A DNA stretch of 64,000 bases, from the NCBI GenBank assembly GCA_025937785.1, contig JAICQQ010000013.1, positions 1 through 64,000 on the forward strand, written 5' to 3'. The position numbers were made by a program, and so were the translations under genes. Origin of the DNA: Polyangiaceae bacterium. Lineage in GTDB: Bacteria; Myxococcota_A; Polyangia; Polyangiales; Polyangiaceae. Positions 9,501 to 17,622 of this stretch are shown here, one piece after another. Under the pieces are notes generated by a model. That model searched no databases and had not been told where the DNA came from. It saw only the letters and a list, made by a program, of their open reading frames with translations. Each line of letters starts with the position of its first letter. The first letter of the stretch is position 1.

Positions 9501-10009
9501 TGGCTGAGCGGAATGTGACCGCCACGCTCCAGCTACGCGCGTTGACCTACGTGACTTTGATCGCCCGACTCAAAGGCGAGCACAGCCGCGTGCGGCGGCT
9601 GGCCGGCTCAGCCTTGTCGCTCGCGCAAGAGCACGGCATGCGAGAATACGAGGGAACGGCGCTTGCCAATCTCGCCTGGCTCGCGTTGGATGACGGTGAT
9701 GCGCATGCGTGCGTCGAGCTTGCCAAACAAGCCCGTACCGCGTGGGCAGACTCACACGCTCGCTGCGTCTATCAGTGGGTAGCCTACGTTCCCTGGATGG
9801 CTGCGCAATTGGAAGTGCGGTCGAGCGACGGCTGGTCCGTCCTGGCCGACTTGGCGTCCATTGTCCTGCATGAATCGCAGCAGCTTCCCCCGGATTCTGT
9901 GCGAAGCGCGCTGGAAGAGCTGAGAGACGTGACGAGCGGCGCGCCTTCAGCGATCAGGGTCGCGGCGCATCGTGTCGTGAGCGAGGCACGGCTAGTCCGC
10001 TGGTTGTAG
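6560..10009 (+). CDS. Ser/Thr protein kinase fused to AAA ATPase and TPR regulator
   Basis: 1149 residues, cytoplasmic, no TM segment seen. Kinase domain ~50-330: RGGMGQVF glycine loop, LVIKVP lysine, HGDLKPEN catalytic loop near 207 (HGD rather than HRD, so non-RD), DFGLAS near 227 and MAPERILG. A STAND-like ATPase follows at ~375-620 with Walker A GAAGSGKT near 400 and LAIDHLADL as Walker B. Helical TPR-like repeats fill ~730-1140. This kinase-ATPase-TPR architecture is typical of large myxobacterial signal integrators. A second ATG at 6614 is possible (18 residues shorter). It is divergent from the YcaO-TfuA-FHA operon, so a role in its phospho-signalling is plausible but inferred. Confidence 0.93.
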   Translation: MISSSWDAAFSKDREGSAMARHPSRADLVVDSTAVDATDFTPGERVGGFLLLDPLARGGMGQVFAAREAETGRELVIKVPASLGPLMVESFEAEISTLAGLQHGSIVKIADYGVCRGRPWYAMERIHGTTLRHVLDAAKGRCSSHPRAAERTELPTQRIEGALPGGRTAASPSISALPPTLQRDELLRLCFELLDVLEYLHSQHIVHGDLKPENIFVLDSARPVLVDFGLASAFDNPRDSLSTVPRTVGTAAYMAPERILGRAFDARTDYYSLGCLMYECMAGANPFARSDVQGTMLAQLRFQPATLNSLDSTIAAPISRMVERLLEKSPLDRPGYASEIKAVMGRHGAPGAARGASLSRCAYLHRSPLLGRDGQLSTIQAHLRNLRTFRGSHLRLTGAAGSGKTRFLMKSVDLAEDDGINVIRVVGASGGLSASLPFEGIRGLLRALGDAPAASSPDVKHDLTMNSDEVAKRVLRDFLSLCTRTAMVLAIDHLADLDSGSQVFLRELAAADLRAHALLVIWADTPRGQPASWRPADIPINALTRAEVAAAIQAMLAVERSSTQLLESAYRVSEGNPYLLRCYLQLLIDDEALVRTPLQGWHLAAKRLSSFCADQSLGSARSLFARAIERLAPTQRELAGLAAILGRTFRTSLLATVANTPELEVATALAALAQDHIIELASENRYRFTHSQLRVMLAGSIESDRASAVHRQVAQVLAAEAEREPGVARDVAAHLRESGQHLEAARYHRMAANEHEARGERADAIECLDQALLALDRATLGASGGLRIELLEQLGDIYLSVRKLGEAGEKYEQALTAPITSATCAARLHRKLAAAHDRNRGRALRHLDSAIGILEAEQVLSPDSRAEWIESHLAAMFIHYWSQETAEVLARGEVVRPHVFEVGTDAQKASYHFNLAAALMLHRRFVTGSQELSHISKATELYSGLGNISKVSMCRFLHALILYFAGDLDTAEQSFSELLAVAERNVTATLQLRALTYVTLIARLKGEHSRVRRLAGSALSLAQEHGMREYEGTALANLAWLALDDGDAHACVELAKQARTAWADSHARCVYQWVAYVPWMAAQLEVRSSDGWSVLADLASIVLHESQQLPPDSVRSALEELRDVTSGAPSAIRVAAHRVVSEARLVRWL

Positions 10010-10037
10010 CGGTCGCGCTGTGACGAAAAACACGCAC

Positions 10038-11111
10038 CTAGCAAGCGCCCGACGTGCGGGGCCGGTCCCCACCCCCAAGCCGCTCGAGCGCCGTCGATCG
10101 AAGATACCACTGACTGCAATCGATCTTCAGCTCGGAGCCGTCAGAGATACGGGCTAGATGCGACTCGCAACCGCCGATGTCGAGGTCGGAGCTCTGCAGC
10201 TGAACCATATCAAGCATCATCACGAATTCGCCTATCGTCTGCTGCCGCAGCGTTGGGTCAGCACTCAACGCCCGCTGAATCACGGAATCCATCGAACTCG
10301 GTAGGCAGAGCAGGGAGCTCAGTGCTGGTACCGCGAATCCCCTACCTGATGACGACGCAAACCCAGGATGTTGACCCTCACAAGGCAGATGACCGCTCAA
10401 GCATTCGTAGAGCAACAAGCCGAGTGCCCAGATGTCGGTCCGCGGATCCAACGGTCCGAAGTTCCACTGTTCCGGCGCCATGTAGCACGGGGTACCGACT
10501 ATGCTCGGTTCATCGCCATTAGCCAAAGTCAGATGTCTGCTCCCCACTCCGAAATCGAGTAACTTGACCATGCCATCATGCGTCACGTGCACGTTGCCGG
10601 GCTTGAGATCGAGGTGGAGGACGCCACGCCGATGAGCGTGCTCCAGCCCTGCTGCTACCGCGAGAACGACGTCGATCGCGCGCCTGGGCGAAAGTCGGTG
10701 GCAAGCGAGCACATCGGCCAGCGGGCGTCCCTCTAGCAGCTCCATCAGCAAGAAGGGCGTGTTGCCGTACATTCCGACATCGTGAATGGTAATGACATTC
10801 GGATGCGACAAGCGCGCCATGGCCTTGCCTTCGAGCTGCGCGATTTCCGCAACGCGATCTCCCTGGTCCGGCAACATGAACTTCCCCGCGAGCTTGCGAT
10901 CGAGGACGCGATCATACACCTCGTGCACCACGGAGGTACCACCGATTCCAATAACGTCGAGCAACTCGTACCGTTCATCGCCAAAGATCGACCCGACTCG
11001 CAACTCGGACGGCACCCGTCGTCGAGCGGTCCGAGATCGACCCAGAGCAAAAGCCACGGTCGTGGACGCGTCGAGCTTCGCCTGAGCACCGCTGCCATCG
11101 AAGGTATTCAT
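10038..11111 (-). CDS. Ser/Thr protein kinase
   Basis: Single-domain Hanks-type kinase of 357 residues: GIGGTSVVHEV glycine loop, KLAGKF lysine, HLDLKPGN catalytic loop (Arg of HRD replaced by Leu), LLDFGVG, CYMAPEQW and DIWALGLLLYE. ATG 11111 is preferred because GAGAGG sits eight bases upstream; ATG 11117 would have the same site only two bases away. The frame stays open upstream to 11354 through a Cys/Met/Gly-rich segment that belongs to a decayed gene rather than to the kinase. The last ~60 residues after the kinase fold are unrecognised. It is convergent with the large kinase at 6560-10009, with 28 bp between the stops. Confidence 0.9.
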   Translation of the reverse strand: MNTFDGSGAQAKLDASTTVAFALGRSRTARRRVPSELRVGSIFGDERYELLDVIGIGGTSVVHEVYDRVLDRKLAGKFMLPDQGDRVAEIAQLEGKAMARLSHPNVITIHDVGMYGNTPFLLMELLEGRPLADVLACHRLSPRRAIDVVLAVAAGLEHAHRRGVLHLDLKPGNVHVTHDGMVKLLDFGVGSRHLTLANGDEPSIVGTPCYMAPEQWNFGPLDPRTDIWALGLLLYECLSGHLPCEGQHPGFASSSGRGFAVPALSSLLCLPSSMDSVIQRALSADPTLRQQTIGEFVMMLDMVQLQSSDLDIGGCESHLARISDGSELKIDCSQWYLRSTALERLGGGDRPRTSGAC

Positions 11112-11117
11112 CGTCAT

Positions 11118-11480
11118 GACCTCTCGGGTTCGTCTAGCACCCGCAGAGGACGCGATGCGATTACAGGGCATTGCAAGACTGCCCCAGGCGGCGCCAATGG
11201 ATACGCAGACGGCGTCGACGCACTTGCTGCCACCGCCGCATCTGCCGAGCTGCATTCTCTGCATCCCCGGCATGCCGTCCATCCCTGGCATGCCTTCCCT
11301 GGACTCGTCGCAACAAGCTTGGCCAGCAGCGCCGCATTCTTCGCCTTCGCACATGCCCTGCTCGGTACACGTCCCCTCGCGCAGCCGCTGCCCATGCCTT
11401 CACAGCACGCTTGACCGGCTGCTCCATGCCAGATGGCCCTGGCTGCGGTAGTCGGCCAGGACCGAAGCGTCGAAACCAAG
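11118..11480 (-). pseudogene. Decayed Cys-rich tandem-cassette gene
   Basis: Two related Cys-rich segments occur in different frames: GAAGQACCEGMGSGC (about 11390-11440) and CGAAGQACCDESREGMPG (about 11290-11345), joined through TCTEQGMCEGEE. The pattern CGxxGQxCC...C..G.KC..AVCV is typical of secreted Cys-rich lipoprotein repeats in this phylum. A frameshift near 11375 separates the copies, and no usable start links them. The downstream half runs in frame into the kinase at 10038-11111. A GMPGMDGMPGMQRMQ stretch looks like repeat slippage. Confidence 0.5.
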
Positions 11481-11510
11481 AGGTGATCAGCGAATCGGAA
11501 AGTCGACCGA

Positions 11511-12083
11511 TTATCGTCGCACGGCGCGCGGCTTGATCACGTAGTTCCAATCGCCGTGAAAGTCGTCCCGCTCAATCTTCAGCTCTCGGAGCTCCTTTGC
11601 CGAAACTTTCTTGCCGGTGGGGTACCTGCGACGGTCGAGGCGAGCGCGCACAACGAGGCCTCCGCTATTGGTCGTGTTGCCGATGAGGCTGATGATCGCC
11701 TGGATGCCCTGCGCGAACAGCTCCGCGGACGACGCATGCGTGCTCTTGCACGTCCACCGCAGCGGCGACTCCGGATCACCACGGGTGACTGGATCTACCA
11801 GCGTTTCGAGCGCAGGCCGCACATCGGGACGCACGACCTCGAAAGGCCGTTTCCCAGTGCTGCGTCGAACCTTGACGACGTCATCGGATCGCGCTCCCGC
11901 TCGAACCTCGTCCCGTCCCTTCCTGACAGTGCTGATCGCCATGCCCGTCGCCCGCGCAACTGCGGCAACGCCTCCGTAACCGAGCGCTTCAGCCTCCGTT
12001 CCCGCCCAGAGTCGACGGGCGCGCTCATTCATGGTCGCCTTCAGCAGGCGCAACTTCTGGCGAACAAGTTGCTCGGCGTCCAC
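11511..12083 (-). pseudogene. ISAzo13-family transposase remnant with internal deletion
   Basis: The N-terminal part (MNERARRLWAGTEAEALGYG, then VAAVARATGMAISTVR, then DPVTRGDPESPLRWTCKST) matches the start of ISAzo13-type DDE transposases as I recall them. The last ~60 residues (QAIISLIGNTTNSGGLVV, then RARLDRRRYPTGKKV, then DDFHGDWNYVIKP) match their C-terminus. The central catalytic portion is missing, yet the two ends are joined in one open frame of 190 codons, so an in-frame deletion followed by little further decay is the simplest reading. It begins with GTG at 12083; ATG at codon 18 is an alternative. No terminal inverted repeats or target duplication were recognised. It cannot be an active transposase. 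Confidence 0.75.
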
Positions 12084-12522
12084 CCCGAACGTAGATCATT
12101 TCGGTGCGATCCTGTCGATCCCCTAAATGCATTTTCGCATCCTGAGTCGATCGACAAAGCTATCCGCGGGCCCTTAGTATCTGCAGCGAACGCCTCCCCC
12201 ACCAGGGTGCTACCATCAGCACTCATGTCGTCGAAAGTGACGTGTTGGATGCCGTTCGGGACATCGAACTCGATTTCTTCGTAGTGGCGCGGCAGCCGCA
12301 CTCACCCCCGAAATCCTGGCTCGTCTCGCCGAGATCGTCGTCGATCACGTCGTTGTCGCAGTGCGCCGGCATGCAGCTCTTGGTGCCACCAGTGAAGCCG
12401 AGCTTGGCCACCACCGCGGTCGTGCATACGAGGCCTGCGGCACAGGTCCACTCAGTCCACTCCGTCCACTCCGGCAGCGCTTGGCCGCGCACCGACGGTG
12501 CCTTGGGCAGATAGCTGGGCAC
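12041..12522 (-). pseudogene. Frameshifted Cys-rich/HAF-repeat-like surface protein remnant
   Basis: Two overlapping frames carry complementary pieces: CAAGLVCTTAVVAKLGF and SCMPAHCDNDVIDDDLGETS, ending in GGECGC, in one frame; then RLPRHYEEIEFDVPNGIQHV and DDMSADGSTLVGEAFA in the next. The second piece recalls the SADGS.VVG signature of HAF-type extracellular repeats, the first the NGxxDxxE..DCGGxCG pattern of Cys-rich lipoproteins. A frameshift near 12300 separates them, and the 3' end runs into the transposase remnant. A small 9-bp repeat (tccactccg type) encodes WTEWTEWT near 12450. Confidence 0.45.
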
Positions 12523-12745
12523 GGGGCACGCGGCGAGCCATCAGCCCCGAGTTGTGCGAGCTCGGCAGCGGCCACGGTGACGCCGCGAGCGCTCAGGGAG
12601 TTCACGTCGGCCTGGTTCGGTTTGCGGCTCGTGTTCCTTGTGCGCGCACATCGAACGGGTCTGCGCACACTGATCCGGGGCCGGCCCCGAACGGCAAAAT
12701 AGGCGACTGAATTCGCGTGGCGATCAAGATGGGGGTGGGCAGCGG

Positions 12746-13531
12746 TCACGGGCTATGCGTGCGACGGTGCGACTCTTGCTTCTCCGATGACCTCAACGCC
12801 TGGCTCTGGACCGCTTCGTCGGCGGCGAAACGCAGACCTGCGGCGCTGGCCTTGTCCTTCAATGTGGCCACATCATGGCCTGCTCGCGGCTCGGTGCGCA
12901 GGCGTTCCGGTAGCCGCGAGAACTCCTCGAGCACCGACGTGGCGTGTGGCTTGGCGCGGGTTTCCCAGACTATCTCGTCGCCCTCGGTGGCCAGTTGGAA
13001 CTGAAAGAAGCGGCAGCACTCGTGCTCTGCCGCGATGAGTGCTTGGAGTCGCGCTTCGAGTCCGGGTTCGCGTCGGAAGCGCCAACGGAACCCGCCCTCG
13101 AATCGCTCCGTGGTGATGAGCTCGGAGAAGGCAGCGCGGTAGCTGTCGATGCCGCGTTGTATAGCGGGTTCGTCTTCGAGAGGTGCAGTGCAGACCACGG
13201 GTTCTTCGTCGGACGGTTCGGGGGACTCGAACAGGCGAGTCGATCCTGCTTTGGACGCACAGCCGCAGGCGTACGCCTCCGGCGACTTCCGTCGCTGGAC
13301 CATGGCCATCACACCAAGGGTACCGGCGAACACGAGTCCGCCGACCACCAGCTCTGCGCCGGGTTGGACGAACGCTGACAGCGAGGTGAGCACGCCACCC
13401 CCCGCAGCCGCGGCCAAGAGAGGGATGGAACAGCTGATGGCACACCCCACGACAGCGGCTCCCCCCGCCCATGCCAGCTTGCGCCTGGACCAAAATTCCC
13501 CAGCACTTCGGGATATTACTGCATTTTTCAT
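12746..13531 (-). CDS. Two-TM membrane protein with C-terminal Cys-Cys domain, possibly metal-related
   Basis: 261 residues. Two hydrophobic segments near the N-terminus (AGGAAVVGCAISCSIPLLAA, and ELVVGGLVFAGTLGVMAMV) carry a GCAISC pair that recalls the Cys pair in the first helix of MerT/MerC-type transporters. A CGCASKAG motif follows. The soluble C-terminal region includes LIAAEHECCRFFQFQL, a Cys-Cys motif I associate with small proteins near mercury-resistance genes. Function is therefore only suggested: metal handling in the inner membrane. The start at 13531 is supported by GGAG upstream. It is divergent from the ECF sigma gene. Confidence 0.7.
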   Translation of the reverse strand: MKNAVISRSAGEFWSRRKLAWAGGAAVVGCAISCSIPLLAAAAGGGVLTSLSAFVQPGAELVVGGLVFAGTLGVMAMVQRRKSPEAYACGCASKAGSTRLFESPEPSDEEPVVCTAPLEDEPAIQRGIDSYRAAFSELITTERFEGGFRWRFRREPGLEARLQALIAAEHECCRFFQFQLATEGDEIVWETRAKPHATSVLEEFSRLPERLRTEPRAGHDVATLKDKASAAGLRFAADEAVQSQALRSSEKQESHRRTHSP

Positions 13532-13667
13532 GATTCACTCCGGGTCAGCATGAATGGGAGCTGACCTGGTCAATAGTTTTGCCCGGAGAGCACGTGACGG
13601 AAAAATCGACCAGGCACCTGTCACGCCCTCGAGCAAGCGGTCTAGTGCTACGAGGTACTCCCACGAG

Positions 13668-14210
13668 ATGAACGCGGCCGAACGCAAGGCCATCCACGAT
13701 GCGATCGTGCGACTCGCGGACGGCGATCGGTCTCGAGTGCGCCCGTTGCTCGACATGCTGTGGCCGATCCTGCTGGCCTTCGCACGACGTGGCGTGGGAC
13801 AGGAGCAGGATGCCGAAGACGTGGCACAAGAGACCTTCCTCCGGATCTGTTCTCGAGCTTCCGACTTCGATCGATCACGCGACGGTCTGTCGTGGGCGTT
13901 CGGCATCGCGAAGTACGAGATTCTGACGCATCGCCGCCGCCTTCGGCGGACGGGTGATCCCCTGGATGCTCCCGAGCTCGCGCTGGCTGAAGATCCAGCT
14001 CGGTCGCAAGAAGCGGATCTCATCGCGCGCGAACTCGAACTGATCCTCGAGGGAGTACTGGGAAAGCTCGAGCAGAGTGATCGCGCGGCGCTCGGCTTGG
14101 GAAACATCGAAACGCCGGCTCTCCCTGCTTCGGCTGCCGCCCGCAAGCGGCGCCAACGTGCCCTCGAACGTCTGCGCTCGCTTTGGAGGAAACTGTATGG
14201 TGAACCTTGA
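13668..14210 (+). CDS. ECF-type RNA polymerase sigma factor
   Basis: 180 residues with the sigma-70 region 2 core (QDAEDVAQETFLRICSRA, then LSWAFGIAKYEILTHRRR) and a region 4-like C-terminus (LEQSDRAALGLG, then ARKRRQRALERLRSLWRK). ATG 13668 is chosen because the preceding 38 codons back to 13554 have no homology-like content. Its stop overlaps the next gene by 14 bp, so the membrane protein at 14197 is probably co-expressed and may be its membrane-bound controller. It is divergent from the Cys-Cys membrane protein at 12746-13531, suggesting a common stress or metal response. Confidence 0.88.
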   Translation: MNAAERKAIHDAIVRLADGDRSRVRPLLDMLWPILLAFARRGVGQEQDAEDVAQETFLRICSRASDFDRSRDGLSWAFGIAKYEILTHRRRLRRTGDPLDAPELALAEDPARSQEADLIARELELILEGVLGKLEQSDRAALGLGNIETPALPASAAARKRRQRALERLRSLWRKLYGEP

Positions 14211-14724
14211 GGAGTTGTCGGTGCGCGGGTTGCGCGCGTACGAAGTCGGTCGCCTGCGGGCAGCATTGCGAGTGGTGTTGGTGCTCGCGCCTGCTGTCGT
14301 CCTGTGCGCTCTCGAAGCACGCACCCGGGAAGCCTGCATCTGCGTGGGCGTGTTGCTGCTCAGCCTCAGCGTTTGGTTGCGCTGGCGAGATCGTGACGGC
14401 TCCGAAGCCGTGTCCACGGGGCTTTGGGCCGGCGGCATCCCCTACTCCCTCGGGCTCGCGCTCGAGCGGTTCGGCGTGCATTGCGGTTCGGCAGAGTTGG
14501 CTGCCTACTGCTGGGGCTTCTCGGGTTTGTTCGGACTCGGCGCTGGTGCCATCGTCGCAGCGCGGGAAGCTCGCCAGCGAGCCCGGGCCTCTGGTGTTGC
14601 GGTAGCAGCAGCGATCGCCATCCTGGCTGCGACGCTCGGCTGCCTTCGCCTCGGCGTGGCGAGCGTCGTTGCCGTGGCCGTAGGAACTGCCATCGGGGTG
14701 GCAATTCGACGGAGGCCCGCTTGA
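14197..14724 (+). CDS. Integral membrane protein coupled to ECF sigma factor
   Basis: 175 residues with about five or six hydrophobic helices (for example RVVLVLAPAVVLCALEA, ICVGVLLLSLSVWLRW, CWGFSGLFGLGAGAIVAA, VAVAAAIAILAATLGC). A soluble N-terminus of ~25 residues precedes the first helix. GGAGGA lies seven bases before ATG 14197, a strong ribosome site that sets this start inside the sigma gene's 3' end. Cys and His residues in the loops (VHCGSAELAAYC) may bind metal. It is placed where an anti-sigma factor would be, but no zinc-binding anti-sigma motif is evident; the function is inferred from position only. Confidence 0.75.
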   Translation: MVNLEELSVRGLRAYEVGRLRAALRVVLVLAPAVVLCALEARTREACICVGVLLLSLSVWLRWRDRDGSEAVSTGLWAGGIPYSLGLALERFGVHCGSAELAAYCWGFSGLFGLGAGAIVAAREARQRARASGVAVAAAIAILAATLGCLRLGVASVVAVAVGTAIGVAIRRRPA

Positions 14725-15101
14725 AGGAACTGCCGAAAGACCGAGACATCGGACCAGGAAGGCTGCAGCCTGCACACAAACTTCGAAGCGTACGGGGAAA
14801 ACACCCAGCACCTCGACAGCAAGCTCGTCTTCTTCGGCGGCGAGCAAAACCCCTACATCGATTCCGCGCATCCGAGGACAGCGTTTCCGTCGATGCAAAC
14901 GCGTGCCCGAGGCTCGATGCTCCAGGGCTTCTGTCTCCAACGCGGGGCAAGGGTGCGTGCGCCGCGAACGTTAACGAGAATCGTCACCTTTGCCAACACG
15001 AGCAAAAGCCGGATCAATGCCCCTAGCTCGCGTCGGCGCGGTCGGGGGCCTCGTTTTTGCCGCGAGCATGCGCTATCGCTCCAGGCGGACACGTTCGCGA
15101 A
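14725..15101. other. Gene-free stretch before the kinase operon
   Basis: 377 bp without a convincing gene. On the plus strand one frame reads EGCSLHTNFEAYGENTQH and then LDSKLVFFGGEQNPYIDS, which looks less random than the flanks and could be a relic of a lost gene, but nothing is recognised. The 3' part must contain the promoter of the kinase operon; no clear -35/-10 pair was identified. Confidence 0.35.
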
Positions 15102-16520
15102 ATGCCCGACGCCGCCTACTGTCATCAGCTCGAACCGGGGGACCTCCTGCGGGGGAAGTACCGCGTCGAGCGCCTGCTGGGAGAGGGTGGCTTCGGCCGT
15201 GTTTACGCCGCCCACAACATCGACATCGACATCCCGGTCGCCATCAAGGTGCGGCGTATTCCGGGGCCCGATCGCCTTCTGCGGCGTGAAGCCCAAGCGG
15301 GCGCTCGTCTCTCGAACCCCCATTCCGTGAGGGTGTATGACATCGAGCGACTCGACGATGGCACCCCGTTCATCGTGATGGAGCTTCTGCCGGGCCGGTC
15401 ACTCAGTGCACACCTGAGGACTCACGGTCCGGTGGCTCCGACGCTGGCGACGCGCTGGGCGCTCGAGCTTTGCAGCGCGCTCGAAGAAGCGCATGCCCTG
15501 CACTTGGTCCACCGCGACATCAAGCCGTCCAACCTGTTCTTGGTCGAGCGATTGGGGGCGCCCGCTCAGCTCAAGCTGCTCGACTTCGGGCTGACGAAAG
15601 CGCTGAGCGAAGCGGGCGACGACACCGTGACCGAACGTGGGATCGTCGTGGGATCGCCCGCGTACATGTCCCCCGAGCAGGTGCGCGGAGCCCGCGTCAC
15701 CGCGCAAAGCGACGTGTGGTCTACGGGCGTGGTGCTGTACGAAATGTTGACCGGCAAGCGTCCTTTCGAGGCGCCAACCTCTGCTGCCATCTTGGCTGCG
15801 ATTGCGGCGGACGCACCGACTCCACTCGCTGAAGTCGCTCCGCACATCCCCTCCGCTTTCGATGCCGTCGTCAACCGGTGCCTCAGGAAGCGCGCGAGCG
15901 AACGCTACACTTCCGTCGCCGAGCTCGCGGACGATCTCTCGAAGCGCGTCGCCGCAGCAGCTCCGGGCGACCAGCTTTCGAGCACGAGCGTTTCGGCCAC
16001 CGCAACGCTCTCGATCAGCGATCGGCCCAGCGCTGACTCCGCCACGCGGACCCCGCTATGGGCAGCGCTGGCGCTCGTTGTGACGGGTGCAACCTTCGCG
16101 AGCGCGCTTGCCTACGACAGCATCGGCACGGCGCACGAAACGCCCGAGGCCCTCCCACGTGGGGTGGCTCGTTCGAGCCCGGCTCCGCAACGCTCGCACG
16201 CGCCCACCTCGCACGCGCCCACCTCGCACGCGCCCACCTCGCACGCGCCCGCCTCGCACGCGCCCGCGCCAACGCAACCAGGCCAAAGCTCGAACGCCCC
16301 ATCGAGTCCGACACCGATCGCCGCTCCTTCGGCTGCGAAACCGCTGAGACCAACCCTGCGCTCGGCGGCGCTGACCGGACCAACTCCGCCCGGGACGAGG
16401 ACGCCCGAAGCGGCGCGGCCCGAACCCGCGTCCGTGGCGGCAGATCCCGTGGCCAATGGCGAGAGCACGCCGCCTCCGAGCCAGGCGGCGCGCGTCCTGT
16501 TTCGAGATCCGGACTTTTGA
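15102..16520 (+). CDS. Membrane-anchored Ser/Thr protein kinase with repeat-rich C-terminus
   Basis: 472 residues. Complete kinase domain at ~10-275: GEGGFGRVY, VAIKV, HRDIKPSN, LLDFGLT, AYMSPEQV, DVWSTGVVLYEML. A single TM helix follows (PLWAALALVVTGATFASALA), then an extracytoplasmic Ala/Pro/Ser/Thr-rich tail with five SHAP(T/A) repeats. ATG 15102 precedes the kinase core; a TTG at 15057 is less likely. It heads a compact plus-strand operon: the lipoprotein gene starts one base after its stop and the TPR gene overlaps that one as ATGA. The tail is probably an envelope sensor or spacer; that role is inferred. Confidence 0.93.
   Translation: MPDAAYCHQLEPGDLLRGKYRVERLLGEGGFGRVYAAHNIDIDIPVAIKVRRIPGPDRLLRREAQAGARLSNPHSVRVYDIERLDDGTPFIVMELLPGRSLSAHLRTHGPVAPTLATRWALELCSALEEAHALHLVHRDIKPSNLFLVERLGAPAQLKLLDFGLTKALSEAGDDTVTERGIVVGSPAYMSPEQVRGARVTAQSDVWSTGVVLYEMLTGKRPFEAPTSAAILAAIAADAPTPLAEVAPHIPSAFDAVVNRCLRKRASERYTSVAELADDLSKRVAAAAPGDQLSSTSVSATATLSISDRPSADSATRTPLWAALALVVTGATFASALAYDSIGTAHETPEALPRGVARSSPAPQRSHAPTSHAPTSHAPTSHAPASHAPAPTQPGQSSNAPSSPTPIAAPSAAKPLRPTLRSAALTGPTPPGTRTPEAARPEPASVAADPVANGESTPPPSQAARVLFRDPDF
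16194..16267. repeat. 15-bp tandem repeats coding SHAPT/SHAPA
   Basis: About five near-perfect copies of tcgcacgcgcccacc, the last ones with gcc instead of acc. They are in frame in the kinase tail, so slippage would change tail length by five residues per unit. Confidence 0.8.
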
Positions 16521-16521
16521 G

Positions 16522-17622
16522 ATGACTCCGAGAGCTCTGCGCCCGGCCAGCTCCAGCGGGAGGATACCCCTCCAGATCGGAGTGGTACTGATGACCAGCG
16601 TCGCCTGCGAGCTTCCTGGCTCACCTTCGAAGTACTCGAAGGCCGAGGACGACGCTGCCGCCGTGCAGCTGGGCGACACGCCGTCGAGCAGGCTCGCGGA
16701 GGCATTCGCCGACAGCGATAGCGCCTGCGCCCGAGACCTGGAGAGCAGCTGTGGCTTCAACCTGAAACGCTGCGCGAGAACCCCCGGTTGTGCGGAGTTT
16801 GCGGAGTGCGTGCTGGGCGAAGCGACCCCCGCGGCCTCGACCACGTGCGGCGATCTGCTCGACACGACGCTCGAGGCGCGCTGGAGCTACGAGGACCTGC
16901 GCGCGTGTTGGGGCGAGCGGCACCAGACGTGTTCGGTCGGAACCAACTGGGACTGCGTGGGAGGCTACGACCCACCCAGCACCGAACACGCCGCCCTCAC
17001 GCTGAGTCAGACGCTGACGTACTTCGAACAGTCGGCGCTCGAAGCTGCCTTCGACGTGCGCATCTGCGGCGCCTTGACGGATTGTAGCAGCCCGATCGCG
17101 CGAGCGGCTACTGACGCGCACGGCCGCTACACCGAGACCCTGCCGGTAGAAGTGGTACCGGGGCGTCCGGGCAGCGCCTGGTGGGGCTACCGGCAAGTCG
17201 ACAGTCCCAGAATCCATCCGACACGCATCGAGCAGAATATCCCGGTCTGGGGCGACCACGTCGATGTCACGCGCATCCTGGACTCCCAACAGGTCGGCAT
17301 CCTGCAACTCTTGAGTGGCGCGACGCGCTCCGAGGCCATTTTCATCCAGGTACTGGACTGCAAATCGAGCCCTGCAGGCAATGTGCGGCTGACGCTCGAC
17401 GGCTCTGAGTCCGGGAGCATCGGCTACGCCGACTCGCTCCGCTCGGCGACAGCACCGCATGGGGGAGCGGCCGCCTATGACTTGGAGTTCGATCAGCTGC
17501 TGCGCATCGAGGCCGAGTGGCTGAGCGACGGAGCCGAGGGCCCGCTGCCCGTATCCGAGTGGCGCGGCTCGATCCGCCGCGGCGAAGTCGTGTACGTCAA
17601 ACTGTACCCGGAGCCGCGATGA
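16522..17622 (+). CDS. Cys-rich putative lipoprotein in kinase operon
   Basis: 366 residues. A hydrophobic segment ends in a lipobox-like TSVAC around residue 29 (the leader IPLQIGVVLMTSVAC is preceded by a long Arg/Ser n-region). The mature part has several Cys (ARDLESSCGFNLKRC, CGDLLDTT, CWGERHQTCS) and, near the middle, a segment (ARAATDAHGRYTETLPVEVV) like a carboxypeptidase-regulatory Ig fold. ATG 16522 is one base after the kinase stop. Probably an envelope protein working with the upstream receptor kinase, for example as ligand sensor; no family recognised. Confidence 0.8.
   Translation: MTPRALRPASSSGRIPLQIGVVLMTSVACELPGSPSKYSKAEDDAAAVQLGDTPSSRLAEAFADSDSACARDLESSCGFNLKRCARTPGCAEFAECVLGEATPAASTTCGDLLDTTLEARWSYEDLRACWGERHQTCSVGTNWDCVGGYDPPSTEHAALTLSQTLTYFEQSALEAAFDVRICGALTDCSSPIARAATDAHGRYTETLPVEVVPGRPGSAWWGYRQVDSPRIHPTRIEQNIPVWGDHVDVTRILDSQQVGILQLLSGATRSEAIFIQVLDCKSSPAGNVRLTLDGSESGSIGYADSLRSATAPHGGAAAYDLEFDQLLRIEAEWLSDGAEGPLPVSEWRGSIRRGEVVYVKLYPEPR

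Noticed and set aside
16194-16267. CRISPR or regulatory repeat
   Set aside because: In-frame 15-bp coding repeats of the kinase tail.
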